A DNA stretch of 31,337 bases. It comes from Firmicutes bacterium UBA6132. Lineage in GTDB: Bacteria; Bacillota_A; Clostridia; Tissierellales; Sedimentibacteraceae. Below, in pieces: positions 16,801 through 25,564 of the stretch; position 1 is the first letter of the stretch, and the number at the start of each line of letters is the position of its first letter. The stretch spans positions 1-31,337 of the forward strand of contig DIVM01000092.1 in the NCBI GenBank assembly GCA_002435835.1, given 5' to 3'. The position numbers and the translations under genes were made by a program. A model generated the notes under the pieces. It did no database searches. It was not told where the DNA came from and saw only the letters and a program-made list of their open reading frames with translations.

Positions 16801-17823
16801 TTATACTTCTACATATTTTACTTGTACAATATCGAACACATCAAACCTCTTTGGATTATCAACACCTGGTATTATTTCATGTGCTCTTTCGATTATTTCT
16901 TCTGGAGTCAATTCTTCAACGTCTGCTGTTATCCATTCTTTGGTGCATCCTATGCTGGCTAACTCAACAAATGCAGCTTCTTTTATATTATCTAAATCAG
17001 GTTTTATTTTCATATGTCTAGCTATAGACAATACAGATGGTGAAGCTCCTATATCTCTTCCTGGAATAACACCTGTTTGTAATGCTTTTATTATTGATTT
17101 AGCTAATTCTGATTTATCTGCTACAATTGCCGGAATATGAGCTTTTAATGTTTGTGCATATACGCCTGAATTATGTGCAGTTACTCCGCACTTCCATTGT
17201 CTGTGAGGTACTATACGTCCGTACTCTTCACCTACAACCATTCCTATACCAACAGAAATAACTCCGCCTGTACCACCTACTTCAACTTTACCGTCTCTCA
17301 TTATTTCTAATTGTCCTGTAATCGGTAAAATAAGTTCTTCCATATTAATATAATGCATCATTTCAGTTCCAGAATTGTTATTTCCTGCTCTTCCTGTAAG
17401 AGTAGCATTATGAATTGGAATTACTTTTTTATATGGATCAGGTCCCATATATAATTTTCTTCCTGGGAAAGACTTTTTCCATTGTTTTAAATGTGGCTCT
17501 TCTTTTATTAATTCTTCTGTATATGGTATTTCTACCATTTCAAGATATCCGAAATCTTTATTTATTTTACCGTAATCTGATGATGCTATACAAACCATAC
17601 CACCATCCAACATTATACCGTTGCTGTTTGTTGTTGTAGCAGTCATATCAAACATATTTAATCCTGCAGGTCCTTCTATTTCTGCTGCTATTTTTTGGCA
17701 TGCTTCTAACATAGTAAGACCACATGCTTTTACATCAGCATAGTCTATAAAAACAGCTGAAATAGGAATATAAATACCTTCTACCATTCCTTCAGGAACT
17801 ATTTTATATTTTAATTTACTCAT
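16801..17823 (-). CDS. unrecognised 340-residue protein, probable enzyme subunit
   Basis: I cannot assign a family. It is a soluble protein with no signal peptide or membrane helix. It has many conserved-looking glycine and polar motifs: MTATTTNSNGIMLDGGM (near residue 60), TLTGRAGNNNSGTEMMHYI (about 140), VGGTGGVISVGIGMVVGEEY (about 180), PHRQWKCGVTAHNSGVY (about 205) and VIPGRDIGASPSVLSIARHM (about 250), then SIGCTKEW near the C-terminus. Such blocks look like a catalytic or cofactor-binding subunit rather than a regulator. It starts behind GAGGTG, 24 bases after the 127-residue gene, so the two probably act together. Comparison with remembered reductase subunits (GrdE, PrdA, PrdB) gave no match, and there is no in-frame TGA suggesting selenocysteine. 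Confidence 0.8.
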   Translation of the reverse strand: MSKLKYKIVPEGMVEGIYIPISAVFIDYADVKACGLTMLEACQKIAAEIEGPAGLNMFDMTATTTNSNGIMLDGGMVCIASSDYGKINKDFGYLEMVEIPYTEELIKEEPHLKQWKKSFPGRKLYMGPDPYKKVIPIHNATLTGRAGNNNSGTEMMHYINMEELILPITGQLEIMRDGKVEVGGTGGVISVGIGMVVGEEYGRIVPHRQWKCGVTAHNSGVYAQTLKAHIPAIVADKSELAKSIIKALQTGVIPGRDIGASPSVLSIARHMKIKPDLDNIKEAAFVELASIGCTKEWITADVEELTPEEIIERAHEIIPGVDNPKRFDVFDIVQVKYVEV

Positions 17824-17847
17824 TATAACACCTCACTTTATTTATAA

Positions 17848-18231
17848 TTAATGTTTACCTATGGATGGTCTTCTGTCTATAATATCAGGACAGTCATGAA
17901 TCAAAACATCTTCCGTAGGATGAAGGATATTTATTGTTTCAAGAACTGCATGAACAGGTTTACCATCTTTATCAAAACCTCTGATTATACAACTATGCAT
18001 TGATTCAGGTATACGTGGTATAACCGCAACTTCAACTCTGTATACATCATCATGTTTTACAATATCTTCAACAGCTCTTTCTATTCTTCCAGTTCTGTTT
18101 GACTGCATTTTTGCAGTTCTTAAATTTTCCAAACCTACTACGTCGCATTCTTTAAACTCAGAGCCCAATGTTGCTGCTATCTTTTTCATTTTTCTAATGA
18201 ACTCCGGCAATTTTGTGTGCATTAATCTCAT
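17848..18231 (-). CDS. unrecognised 127-residue protein, probable partner of the 340-aa protein
   Basis: No family recognised. The N-terminal third is basic and helical (LPEFIRKMKKIAATLG). The C-terminal half contains VEVAVIPRIPESMHSCIIRG, FDKDGKPVHAVLETI and LHPTEDVLIHDCPDIIDRRP, with two cysteines and several histidines that could bind a metal or cofactor. It is soluble. The ATG follows AGAAGGAG. The gene is the first after a 128-base gap behind the SDR gene and lies 24 bases before the 340-residue gene, suggesting a small-plus-large subunit pair. Confidence 0.75.
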   Translation of the reverse strand: MRLMHTKLPEFIRKMKKIAATLGSEFKECDVVGLENLRTAKMQSNRTGRIERAVEDIVKHDDVYRVEVAVIPRIPESMHSCIIRGFDKDGKPVHAVLETINILHPTEDVLIHDCPDIIDRRPSIGKH

Positions 18232-18359
18232 ATTTTAACACTCCTTCTAATACTAATTCCAATAACTATATATAAAGTATATTAAAAATAGTACATGGTA
18301 TCATATTTATTTTATCAAATTAACATTAAAAGTTAACTTTGATTCCTCTATTAAAATAA

Positions 18360-19124
18360 TTAGTTTATTAACCAACCGCCGTCAACATAAATTGTCTGCC
18401 CAACAACATAGTCAGATGCTGATGAAGCAAGAAATACAGCAGCTCCCATTAAGTCCTCTGGAACACCAATTTTCTTAACTGGTATTCTATTTAAAAATCC
18501 TTTAACAATTTCAGGGTCTTGGAATAAAGATTTTGTCATTTCAGTTTCAAAATATCCAGGTCCTATAGCATTTACGCTAATGCCGTATTGTGCAAATTCA
18601 TTAGCCATACCCTTTGTAATTTGACGAATACCACCTTTAGCTCCTACATAAGCAATAATGTTTTTCAACCCTAATTCGCTGTTTAAAGAAGCGATATTTA
18701 TTATTTTTCCTCTAATATTATTTGCAACCATATGTTTTGCAACTGCCTGACCCATGAAGAATACATACTTAAGCTGTACATCCATGACCTTATCCCAATC
18801 AGCTTCTTCATACTCAAGAGCAGGTTTTCTAATATTAAGACCTGCACCATTAACTAAAATATCAATATGTCCAAATTCTGCAACTACTTTTTCAACAAGC
18901 TCTTGGCAAGCTGCAACTGAAGTAATATCAGCAGCAATACCTTTTACAAGACCGCCTGTTATACCATTGATATCCTTAGCAGCATCGTCAAGTTCATTTT
19001 GCTTTCTGCTACTAATTACAACATCTGCACCAGCAAGTGAAAGTCCTGTTGCAATTGCTTTGCTAAGGCCTTTGCTTCCGCCAATTACTATTGCAGTTTT
19101 GCCTTTTAATGAAAATAAATCCAC
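18360..19124 (-). CDS. SDR-family oxidoreductase (gluconate 5-dehydrogenase/KduD-like)
   Basis: A classical short-chain dehydrogenase of 254 residues that uses NAD(P). It shows the nucleotide-binding GGSKGLSKA (from residue 15), NGAG (92-95), the catalytic Ser146, Tyr159 and Lys163 (YVGAK), and the C-terminal FLASSASDYVVGQTIYVDGG. The overall pattern resembles gluconate 5-dehydrogenase and 2-deoxy-D-gluconate 3-dehydrogenase, but SDR substrate assignment by pattern is weak. The start is a GTG at 19124 with GGAGG nine bases upstream. Placed after the zinc dehydrogenase in the operon, it probably oxidises a hydroxyl group of the imported acid or reduces a keto intermediate. Confidence 0.88.
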   Translation of the reverse strand: MDLFSLKGKTAIVIGGSKGLSKAIATGLSLAGADVVISSRKQNELDDAAKDINGITGGLVKGIAADITSVAACQELVEKVVAEFGHIDILVNGAGLNIRKPALEYEEADWDKVMDVQLKYVFFMGQAVAKHMVANNIRGKIINIASLNSELGLKNIIAYVGAKGGIRQITKGMANEFAQYGISVNAIGPGYFETEMTKSLFQDPEIVKGFLNRIPVKKIGVPEDLMGAAVFLASSASDYVVGQTIYVDGGWLIN

Positions 19125-19225
19125 TTGAATTTTCCTCCATCTAACTTTTTAGTTTTAAATTAAGAATAATGCTGTGATTATTCTTAAACAATTATTATAA
19201 AGATTGTTACAATCGTTATAATATA

Positions 19226-20254
19226 TCAGTCGTTATTTACTACTGTTACTTTTATAAGATCTCCTGTACTCTTTGCCATTTGTGCCATCATATAAGGGAG
19301 TTTATCCAAAGTAATTTCAAGGCTCAAAATTGGATCAATATTAAGTTTTCCATCGTTTAACAATCCAACTACAGTTTTAAATTCTTCAAAACCATATAAG
19401 AATGAACCTTTTACTGCCAATTCACGTGTAACAATCTGTTGCATTTCAAGGTCTATATGCTGTGCGTTTAAACCTATCCAAACAGCAATACCTCCAAAAC
19501 CAAGAACATCGATGCCCTGTTTGACTGTAGCACCAATACCTACAGCTTCAACTACAGCTTCAACGCCTTTATTGTTTGTATTAGCCATTATAATATCTTT
19601 GAAATTCTCTTTTGAAGGATTTACAACAATGTCAGCGCCCATTTGTTTTGCTAATTCAAGACGATTATCACTTAAATCAGAAACAAAAATCTTGTTTGGA
19701 TTTTGTGCCTTAATACAAGCTATGGCTAATAAACCAATTGTACCTGTACCTACTACAAGAACATTCTTGCCTTCTAAATTACCAGCATGAGCAACACCTC
19801 TGTAAGAAACAGCTAATGGTTCCATTATGCTCCCTACTTGATATGAAACATTATCATTCAATTTAAAGCAACCTTTGGCAGGTACACAAATATATTCAGC
19901 ATATGCACCATCAACGGTCAAAACCCCAAATGCTCTTTTGTTTAGACACAGATGAACATCACCTTTTTGACACATTTCACATTGCCCGCAGAAATCTAAA
20001 GGATAAGCAGCTACTCTGTCACCAACTGTAAAGTTGCTGACACCTTCTCCAAGTTCAACTATTTCTCCAGAAAATTCATGTCCCATTATTACAGGCGCAA
20101 TTCTTCTTCCAGTAGTACCCAAGAAACCATGAACATCACTTCCACAGATTCCACAAGCTCTTACTTTTAATTTCACTTCATTTGCCTTAGGTGAAACATC
20201 AGGCACATCTTTATAAGTTAATATATTTGGTCCTTCATATACTACAGCTTTCAT
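19226..20254 (-). CDS. zinc-dependent alcohol dehydrogenase (sorbitol/threonine dehydrogenase type)
   Basis: A 342-residue medium-chain dehydrogenase. Catalytic zinc ligands are visible in CGICGSDVHG (Cys37) and GHEFSG (His59, Glu60), the structural zinc ligands in DFCGQCEMCQKGDVHLC (Cys89, 92, 95, 103), and the NAD-binding loop in VVGTGTIGLLAI. Relatives oxidise polyols, L-threonine, L-idonate or galactitol 1-phosphate. The substrate cannot be chosen from sequence. It is 45 bases downstream of the LarA-like gene and starts behind AAGGAG. Together with the SDR gene it gives the operon two different dehydrogenases, as in pathways that invert a hydroxyl group by oxidation and re-reduction. Confidence 0.9.
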   Translation of the reverse strand: MKAVVYEGPNILTYKDVPDVSPKANEVKLKVRACGICGSDVHGFLGTTGRRIAPVIMGHEFSGEIVELGEGVSNFTVGDRVAAYPLDFCGQCEMCQKGDVHLCLNKRAFGVLTVDGAYAEYICVPAKGCFKLNDNVSYQVGSIMEPLAVSYRGVAHAGNLEGKNVLVVGTGTIGLLAIACIKAQNPNKIFVSDLSDNRLELAKQMGADIVVNPSKENFKDIIMANTNNKGVEAVVEAVGIGATVKQGIDVLGFGGIAVWIGLNAQHIDLEMQQIVTRELAVKGSFLYGFEEFKTVVGLLNDGKLNIDPILSLEITLDKLPYMMAQMAKSTGDLIKVTVVNND

Positions 20255-20299
20255 TTATTGCGCTCCTTATAATATTAAATTTTACTATTATACTTAATT

Positions 20300-21571
20300 T
20301 TAATTTACAAAATTTCCATCTTGATCAAATTCAAAAGCTTTCAACTCGCTTATGACTTCTATATTGTCATTATTATTAATATCTTCTAAAAATCCTTCAG
20401 AAACATATAATTCTTTCAAGCTCAATGTATCTTTAATTCTTGCTATTCTAATTTTACTATCGCAATCACAACATGCTGCTCTTATACCAAGCTGTATCGC
20501 TAATTTATCACTGCCCATAGCTATTGGTATTCTTGCACCATTTATAGAAATTGCTGTTACAGCATTTGTATACATAGCTTCAGTTTTTAATTTATTGAAT
20601 ACTCTCATAGTTGTAACATCAGAAAGTCCAACGCCATAAGCATTTGAACCTGACTCTTCAGAAGTGTCTAATGAAACAATTTTGTTTATTCTGATATCTT
20701 TATTTTTAATTCCAATTACGCCTCTTCCAATTACATTCGGGTCCATACCGTCACCGCTTATGTTTTTGCCGAACTCATCAACAATTAATACGTCTATGTC
20801 ATTGAATAAAAATCTTGGAAGGTTTTGTTTTGATTTTGTAAGCAAATCTGCTTCAGCATCTGCTATTTCATCAGTTGGTATAAATTCTATTTGACTTGTT
20901 TCATCGTAAGCATTTTCTAATAATGCAATTCCAAATATTATGTTTGAATGTTTTAAAGCGTATCTTGCGATTGATTTTACTCTAGGACCAGCTTTGTCTA
21001 GACCCCTAGCATGCACAGCTTGTGCTCCTATATGATTTCCTAAACCAACTGCTATCATTTTATGCAAACCACTTTCAATATCACACTCAATGTCAGTATG
21101 AGCTTTTACTCTTCCCATTACTATTACGCCGTCAAGTTCGCTGGCAATTTTGTCATAATAAACAGGTATTCCTAAATCAGTAGTTCCAAGTTGTATTACT
21201 TCCATGCCAGATCTTATTTCTGCGCCTACATATTCTTCTGTGACTCCTAACCCACGAACAAAATGTGCCTGACCTTCTGCAGCTGCATTTCCGTGACTTC
21301 CCATGCTCGGTAAGATCACCGGAGTAGCGCCTTTAGCTTTAATATTGTCACATACATATTTAACTATATCCCTAAGATTATCAAGACCTCTGCTTCCTAC
21401 GGTAATACCAATTGTTTGGCCTTCTTTAATGATATTTTTAATTTTTTCTTGTTGGAACTTAGTATTTATTTCTTCTTCAATGTTTTCAATTTTTGTTGAA
21501 TCAAATTGCTGATGAATACGAACAAACTTAGGAATTTCTATATCATCAAGCATACTTCTGATTGCATCCAT
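20300..21571 (-). CDS. LarA-family protein (lactate racemase domain), probable 2-hydroxyacid racemase/epimerase
   Basis: A 423-residue protein with the lactate-racemase (DUF2088) N-terminal domain and a full C-terminal domain. LarA of Lactiplantibacillus plantarum holds a nickel-pincer nucleotide on Lys184, with nickel ligand His200 and catalytic His108 and His174. Here Lys171 and His187 are likewise 16 residues apart, and His93 (GSHGNA) and His158 (VKAHTD) lie at comparable distances, so the cofactor site looks intact. Known relatives racemise lactate, malate, phenyllactate or epimerise gluconate. No larB, larC or larE is in the window, so the cofactor must be made elsewhere. It follows the TRAP binding protein gene, implying it acts on the imported substrate. 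Confidence 0.87.
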   Translation of the reverse strand: MDAIRSMLDDIEIPKFVRIHQQFDSTKIENIEEEINTKFQQEKIKNIIKEGQTIGITVGSRGLDNLRDIVKYVCDNIKAKGATPVILPSMGSHGNAAAEGQAHFVRGLGVTEEYVGAEIRSGMEVIQLGTTDLGIPVYYDKIASELDGVIVMGRVKAHTDIECDIESGLHKMIAVGLGNHIGAQAVHARGLDKAGPRVKSIARYALKHSNIIFGIALLENAYDETSQIEFIPTDEIADAEADLLTKSKQNLPRFLFNDIDVLIVDEFGKNISGDGMDPNVIGRGVIGIKNKDIRINKIVSLDTSEESGSNAYGVGLSDVTTMRVFNKLKTEAMYTNAVTAISINGARIPIAMGSDKLAIQLGIRAACCDCDSKIRIARIKDTLSLKELYVSEGFLEDINNNDNIEVISELKAFEFDQDGNFVN

Positions 21572-21623
21572 TACAATAAACCTTCTTCCTTAAATTTGAA
21601 AATTTTAATTATATTTAATATTA

Positions 21624-21644
21624 GGAAGTCACATTGTGACTTCC
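21624..21644 (-). other. intra-operon hairpin after dctP
   Basis: GGAAGTCAC and GTGACTTCC form a perfect nine-base stem with a three-base loop, 37 bases beyond the dctP stop and without a T tract in the direction of transcription. Such hairpins after binding-protein genes commonly stabilise the upstream mRNA so that the binding protein is made in excess. Confidence 0.6.
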
Positions 21645-21680
21645 AATTTTATTAACTAATATTTTTTTATTTTCGAATTA

Positions 21681-22733
21681 TTATTTGTTTTTTTCTATTG
21701 CTGCAAAATATGAATCATATACTGCCGGAGTAGTTCCAGCTTTTATATCTTCGTAAACTGGTTTAGCTGCTTCAGCAAATTTAGCTATTTCTTCTGAAGA
21801 AATTTCTACAAACTCATCGCCGAAATCTGTAATAACTTTCTTATTAGCTTCAAATTTTTCATCGTTAACTTTATTAGCAGTATCAACAGCTTGTTTTCCA
21901 GCCTCATCTACAACAGCTTTTAATTCATCTGACAAGCCATCATAAAAAGCTTCATTCATGATAACTGTGTTAGTTTGAAGAATGTGATTTGTATTCATTA
22001 TATATTTTTGTTGCTCATAGAATTTTTGTGAAACAACTAATTCTACAGGGTTTTCTTGTGCATCAACTGTACCTTGTTGTAAAGCTGTATACAATTCGTT
22101 AAATGCCAATGGAGTTGGGTTTGCGCCTAACAATTGCCAAGCTTTTAAGTGATATTTATTTTCCATTGTTCTGATTGTAAGACCTTTTAAATCTGCCATA
22201 GTAGTAACTTTCTTGTTCGATGTCAATGTTCTAAACCCTTGACCTGATGCTCCAAGGTAGTGGAATCCAGCTTTTTGATATTCTGCACCGATTGCTTTAG
22301 TAAAATCTGCATCTTGTAATACCGCTCGTCCTTGTTTTAAATCGCTAAATACAAACGGTGTATCAAATATAGTTGCGGCTGGCACAAAGCTAACCTGAGG
22401 TGCTGGTGATGAAATCATAGCAGTTACTGTACCGTTTTGTGTATTTTCAACTAATTCACGATCTCCACCAAGTTGTGCATTTGGATATACATTTACTAAT
22501 AATTGGCCGTTGCTGTTTGCTTCAACATACTCTTTAAATTTTAAAGCAGCTTGATTTGTTGATGTTGCTTCTGCACTTGAGTGTGCGAAAGTAATTGTTA
22601 ATGGTTCTGCTGAAGAATTTGTTGCTGCACCGCTTGTACCTGTTGTACCTGTGCCTTCTTTGCTTGAACATCCTACAAGGCTTGTTACCAATGCTACACC
22701 TAACAATAGAGATAGAACTTTTTTGTTTTTCAC
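21681..22733 (-). CDS. dctP: TRAP transporter substrate-binding lipoprotein, DctP family
   Basis: The likely start is the GTG at 22733, seven bases behind AGGAGG. An upstream in-frame codon at 22772 adds 13 residues ahead of the signal peptide and is not favoured. The 350-residue product has a lipoprotein signal (LVGC, lipidated Cys22) followed by a Gly/Thr/Ser linker, then the DctP/SBP family 7 fold: LTITFAHSSAEATSTNQAAL, FKEYVEANSNGQL, the substrate-binding Arg region GLTIRTMENKYH and NELYTALQQGTVDAQENP. TRAP binding proteins bind carboxylates through that arginine; C4-dicarboxylates, sugar acids and hydroxyacids are usual. It is encoded after the membrane subunits, next to the LarA-like gene. 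Confidence 0.93.
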   Translation of the reverse strand: MKNKKVLSLLLGVALVTSLVGCSSKEGTGTTGTSGAATNSSAEPLTITFAHSSAEATSTNQAALKFKEYVEANSNGQLLVNVYPNAQLGGDRELVENTQNGTVTAMISSPAPQVSFVPAATIFDTPFVFSDLKQGRAVLQDADFTKAIGAEYQKAGFHYLGASGQGFRTLTSNKKVTTMADLKGLTIRTMENKYHLKAWQLLGANPTPLAFNELYTALQQGTVDAQENPVELVVSQKFYEQQKYIMNTNHILQTNTVIMNEAFYDGLSDELKAVVDEAGKQAVDTANKVNDEKFEANKKVITDFGDEFVEISSEEIAKFAEAAKPVYEDIKAGTTPAVYDSYFAAIEKNK

Positions 22734-22894
22734 GATAAATCCTCCTAATATCTTCTTTTTTATTATTAACACCTTATATTTGGCGATAATAGTTTAATTT
22801 GTTTTGGTTTTTTGATTTCGCATATTTTTAATATTTTGTATTTATACTAATTTATATTGTTTGAATAATATTTTTTACATTTAATGCCTAAATA

Positions 22895-24184
22895 CTAACC
22901 AATCAAAGCCAAACTTATTGCTGGTACAAATGTAATAATCATTAAAGCTATAAAGAATGAAATAATAAACGGCATTGCATGTTTTGCTATGTCCATAACT
23001 GGTTCACCAGATATTGAACTTGCCACAAACAGGTTTATACCTACTGGAGGAGTTACAAATCCGATCGCAAGGTTAACTACCATGATAACGCCGAAATGTA
23101 TAGGATCAACGCCTATAGCAGATATAATCGGCATAAATATAGGAGCTAATATTAAAATAGCAGGTGTCGTATCCATAACCATACCAACAAACAGCAAGAT
23201 TAAATTTATGATTAATAAAACTGATACTTTTGTAGTAAATGTGCTTGTGATAGCTGCTGATATTAATACTGGTGCCTGCATCAATGTAAGCACTTTACCA
23301 AATACTGTAGCAATAGAAACAACTAATAGAATTGGAGCACCTGTAGCCACTGTATCTCTCATTATACCAGATAAATCTTTGAATTTAGTGCTCTTGTAAA
23401 TAAATACACTAACTATTATTGCATACACAACTGAAATGTTAGCAGCTTCTGTTGGTGTAACAATACCGCTGTAAATACCACCCAATATTATAACCGGTGT
23501 CAACAATGCCCAGAAACTGTCTTTAAACATACCCATGAATCCTTTAGATCTTAATGCAACAACATTTGCTTTAAGCTTTTCTTTATCTTCGCCTTTAATC
23601 TTGCAAAAGAAGTATGCGTAAACTATCATACAGCCTGCTATTAAGAATCCCGGCAAAACACCAGCTAAGAATAAATTACCAACAGAGGCACCTGTAGATT
23701 GTCCATAAATTATAAACGGTATGCTTGGAGGAATAATAACACCCAATCCTCCCGCAACGGCTACCATTGAAACACAGAATTTCTTGTCATAACCAAGTTC
23801 CAATAGTATTGGTATAGTCATGGCACCAACCGCCGCAACAGTTGCAGGGCCTGAACCAGATATTGCGCCATAAAAAAGGCAAGTAATAATTGTTGCTATC
23901 GGCATTCCAGCTGTTTTATCCCCTATGAAATAAGCGAAGAAATTGAACAGTTTTTTTGATATACCGCCTTGAGCCATTATGTTTCCTGATAATATAAACA
24001 ACGGAATAGCTAAAAGTGAATATGAGTCCAGTGCCGTTACCATGGTACGAAAAATATATGGCATATTAGCAGGCAAAGTAGGATTCATAATAAATGCTGA
24101 CAAAGCAGTAAATCCCAATGCTACCGCTATAGGTATACCAAATGCTAAAGTTCCAAAGAATACTATAAATACGCTACCTATCAT
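22895..24184 (-). CDS. dctM: TRAP transporter large permease subunit
   Basis: The 429-residue DctM subunit is the Na+-coupled translocation channel, with about 12 membrane helices throughout. Family signatures include FILSGNIMAQGGISKKLF near the N-terminus, ISGSGPATVAAVGAMTIP, a central GGIYSGIVTPTEAA and the C-terminal GFVTPPVGINLFVASSISG. It begins at the ATG at 24184, sharing one base with the dctQ stop (TAATG), so translation is coupled. A 161-base gap then leads to dctP. The substrate is set by DctP and is not known. Confidence 0.95.
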   Translation of the reverse strand: MIGSVFIVFFGTLAFGIPIAVALGFTALSAFIMNPTLPANMPYIFRTMVTALDSYSLLAIPLFILSGNIMAQGGISKKLFNFFAYFIGDKTAGMPIATIITCLFYGAISGSGPATVAAVGAMTIPILLELGYDKKFCVSMVAVAGGLGVIIPPSIPFIIYGQSTGASVGNLFLAGVLPGFLIAGCMIVYAYFFCKIKGEDKEKLKANVVALRSKGFMGMFKDSFWALLTPVIILGGIYSGIVTPTEAANISVVYAIIVSVFIYKSTKFKDLSGIMRDTVATGAPILLVVSIATVFGKVLTLMQAPVLISAAITSTFTTKVSVLLIINLILLFVGMVMDTTPAILILAPIFMPIISAIGVDPIHFGVIMVVNLAIGFVTPPVGINLFVASSISGEPVMDIAKHAMPFIISFFIALMIITFVPAISLALIG

Positions 24185-24690
24185 TATTTTGCTCCTTTCT
24201 TAGTAAACATTAAAACAAAATTCTGTATTACTCTTATTACTACAAGTAAAAATCCTATAAACAATCCAACATATACAAAATACATCGGAACACCAGCTGC
24301 TGGACTAGTTTGTCCAGATGCTTTAATAGCTTTAAGAACACTGATACCTGGTTGGATCATTAAACCTGCAAAAACTAATAAGCTTAAATTTGCTAAAATT
24401 TCTAAAGGCTTTTTCAATCTCGGAACGAAATGCTCAAGCATATCTATACGCATGTGCGAACTTTTCTTTACTCCATAACCCATTCCAATAAATACCATCC
24501 ACACAAACAGGTAACGTGATAATTCTTCTGACCATGATAATGAAGCTTTAAATACATATCTCATTATAACCTGCATGAACATTACAATTACGATTCCCCA
24601 AAGAGCTATACCCATGACTTTTTCTTCTAAATTTTCATCTAACCATTTTAAAATATTCTTATCATTATTTTTCTTATTTACTACTGCCAT
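24184..24690 (-). CDS. dctQ: TRAP transporter small permease subunit
   Basis: A 168-residue DctQ-type membrane protein with four predicted helices and the family pattern WSEELSRYLFVWMVFIGMGY, followed by a charged loop with HMRID. It partners DctM in the membrane. The ATG at 24690 follows AAGGAG. It is the first intact gene of the operon. Upstream lies a decayed dehydratase gene with the only clear promoter. A weaker TTGTGA/TATATT pair directly before dctQ could also start transcription. Confidence 0.92.
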   Translation of the reverse strand: MAVVNKKNNDKNILKWLDENLEEKVMGIALWGIVIVMFMQVIMRYVFKASLSWSEELSRYLFVWMVFIGMGYGVKKSSHMRIDMLEHFVPRLKKPLEILANLSLLVFAGLMIQPGISVLKAIKASGQTSPAAGVPMYFVYVGLFIGFLLVVIRVIQNFVLMFTKKGAK

Positions 24691-24859
24691 TTGAATTTTC
24701 TCCTTTTTATTTGCACTAATATAAACTTACCTTCTATATAATCACAACTAAAACACTTTTGTAACATATTTATATATATTATCATCTCCTAAAAAGCAGT
24801 GTACTGCATTAATTTGCCTATCGTTTGCACAGTAATTATTACATTTTTCTCACTCCTAC

Positions 24860-25483
24860 TCATTCCTTTACTATAAATAGTCTTGCTATCATAATTCTTT
24901 GTGCTTGTGGTAATCCAATTGTTGATGCACTTTAGCACCTCTTACAACTACAACATATCTCTTCTTTTAACACGCAAATACAAATCAAGATCTTGTTTAC
25001 TTGTCGACAATGATCTGTCACCCTTAGGGTCTGTCATTGTTCCATCAATCTTTAAATCGTTTTCTTATATGTATTTTAAATATTTAACAAAATTATCAAA
25101 GTAATTTGTCACATGTGATTTATCTATTTCAAATGTTGTCCTATAAACTGCATTAAAGCCATCCATACCAAGGATATTTGGAAACATGATAAAGTTTATT
25201 GTACGAGCAATCTTTTCATTTTAACCTTTTTTACAAGGTCCTCTGAATCTTGGTGAATATGCGTAAATCTATTTATTTTTTCTCCAGTAATTGAAGATTT
25301 TACAGTCATTAAATCTTCATATTCATGCACTTGCGCTAAATCATAAGCTGCTCTCCCAGAATTTAAAGAAGATCTAAGTATAAGATTTTCTAAAACCTTT
25401 TCCACTTTCTCATCAAACATATAAATTTGCATTTTTATATTTCTAATACTTTCAATATACTGTTCGCCTGTTATTAAGGCCAT
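24860..25483 (-). pseudogene. abfD: remnant of 4-hydroxybutyryl-CoA dehydratase/vinylacetyl-CoA isomerase gene
   Basis: From the ATG at 25483 about 95 residues match the N-terminus of AbfD (GEQYIESIRNIKMQIYMFDE, AYDLAQVHEYEDLMTVKSSI, INRFTHIHQDSEDL, VKKVKMKRLL). Then come a stop and frameshifts. In the next frame LGMDGFNAVYRTTFEIDKSH and TMTDPKGDRSL continue, interrupted by an in-frame TAA. VVRGAKVHQ follows in a third frame. Directly after that the sequence jumps to GLPQAQRIMIAR, which belongs near the C-terminus of AbfD, so roughly 300 codons are deleted. The intact enzyme (about 490 residues, FAD and [4Fe-4S]) dehydrates 4-hydroxybutyryl-CoA to crotonyl-CoA in 4-aminobutyrate and succinate fermentation. 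The gene is clearly dead. Confidence 0.9.
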
Positions 25484-25564
25484 ATTTTCCCATCCCTTCA
25501 TCTATATAGTTTTAAACACTATCATAAAATACATTTTTTAGAAATTGTGTATCTAAATTATTTC

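Noticed and set aside
14525..18231. The unknown genes as a glycine- or proline-reductase-like selenoprotein complex
   Set aside because: I looked for GrdE/PrdA processing motifs and the PrdB selenocysteine context and found none. The genes end at ordinary stops, and no in-frame TGA with a plausible SECIS hairpin was seen.
22989..23399. 136-codon open frame on the plus strand
   Set aside because: It is the antisense shadow of dctM, with no start signals.
24788..24815. GCAG/CTGC hairpin with short T run before dctQ as an operon terminator
   Set aside because: The stem is only four bases. It is too weak to separate the abfD promoter from dctQ with confidence.
24901..25104. 67-codon open frame on the plus strand
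   Set aside because: It is antisense to the abfD remnant, which explains the sequence better.
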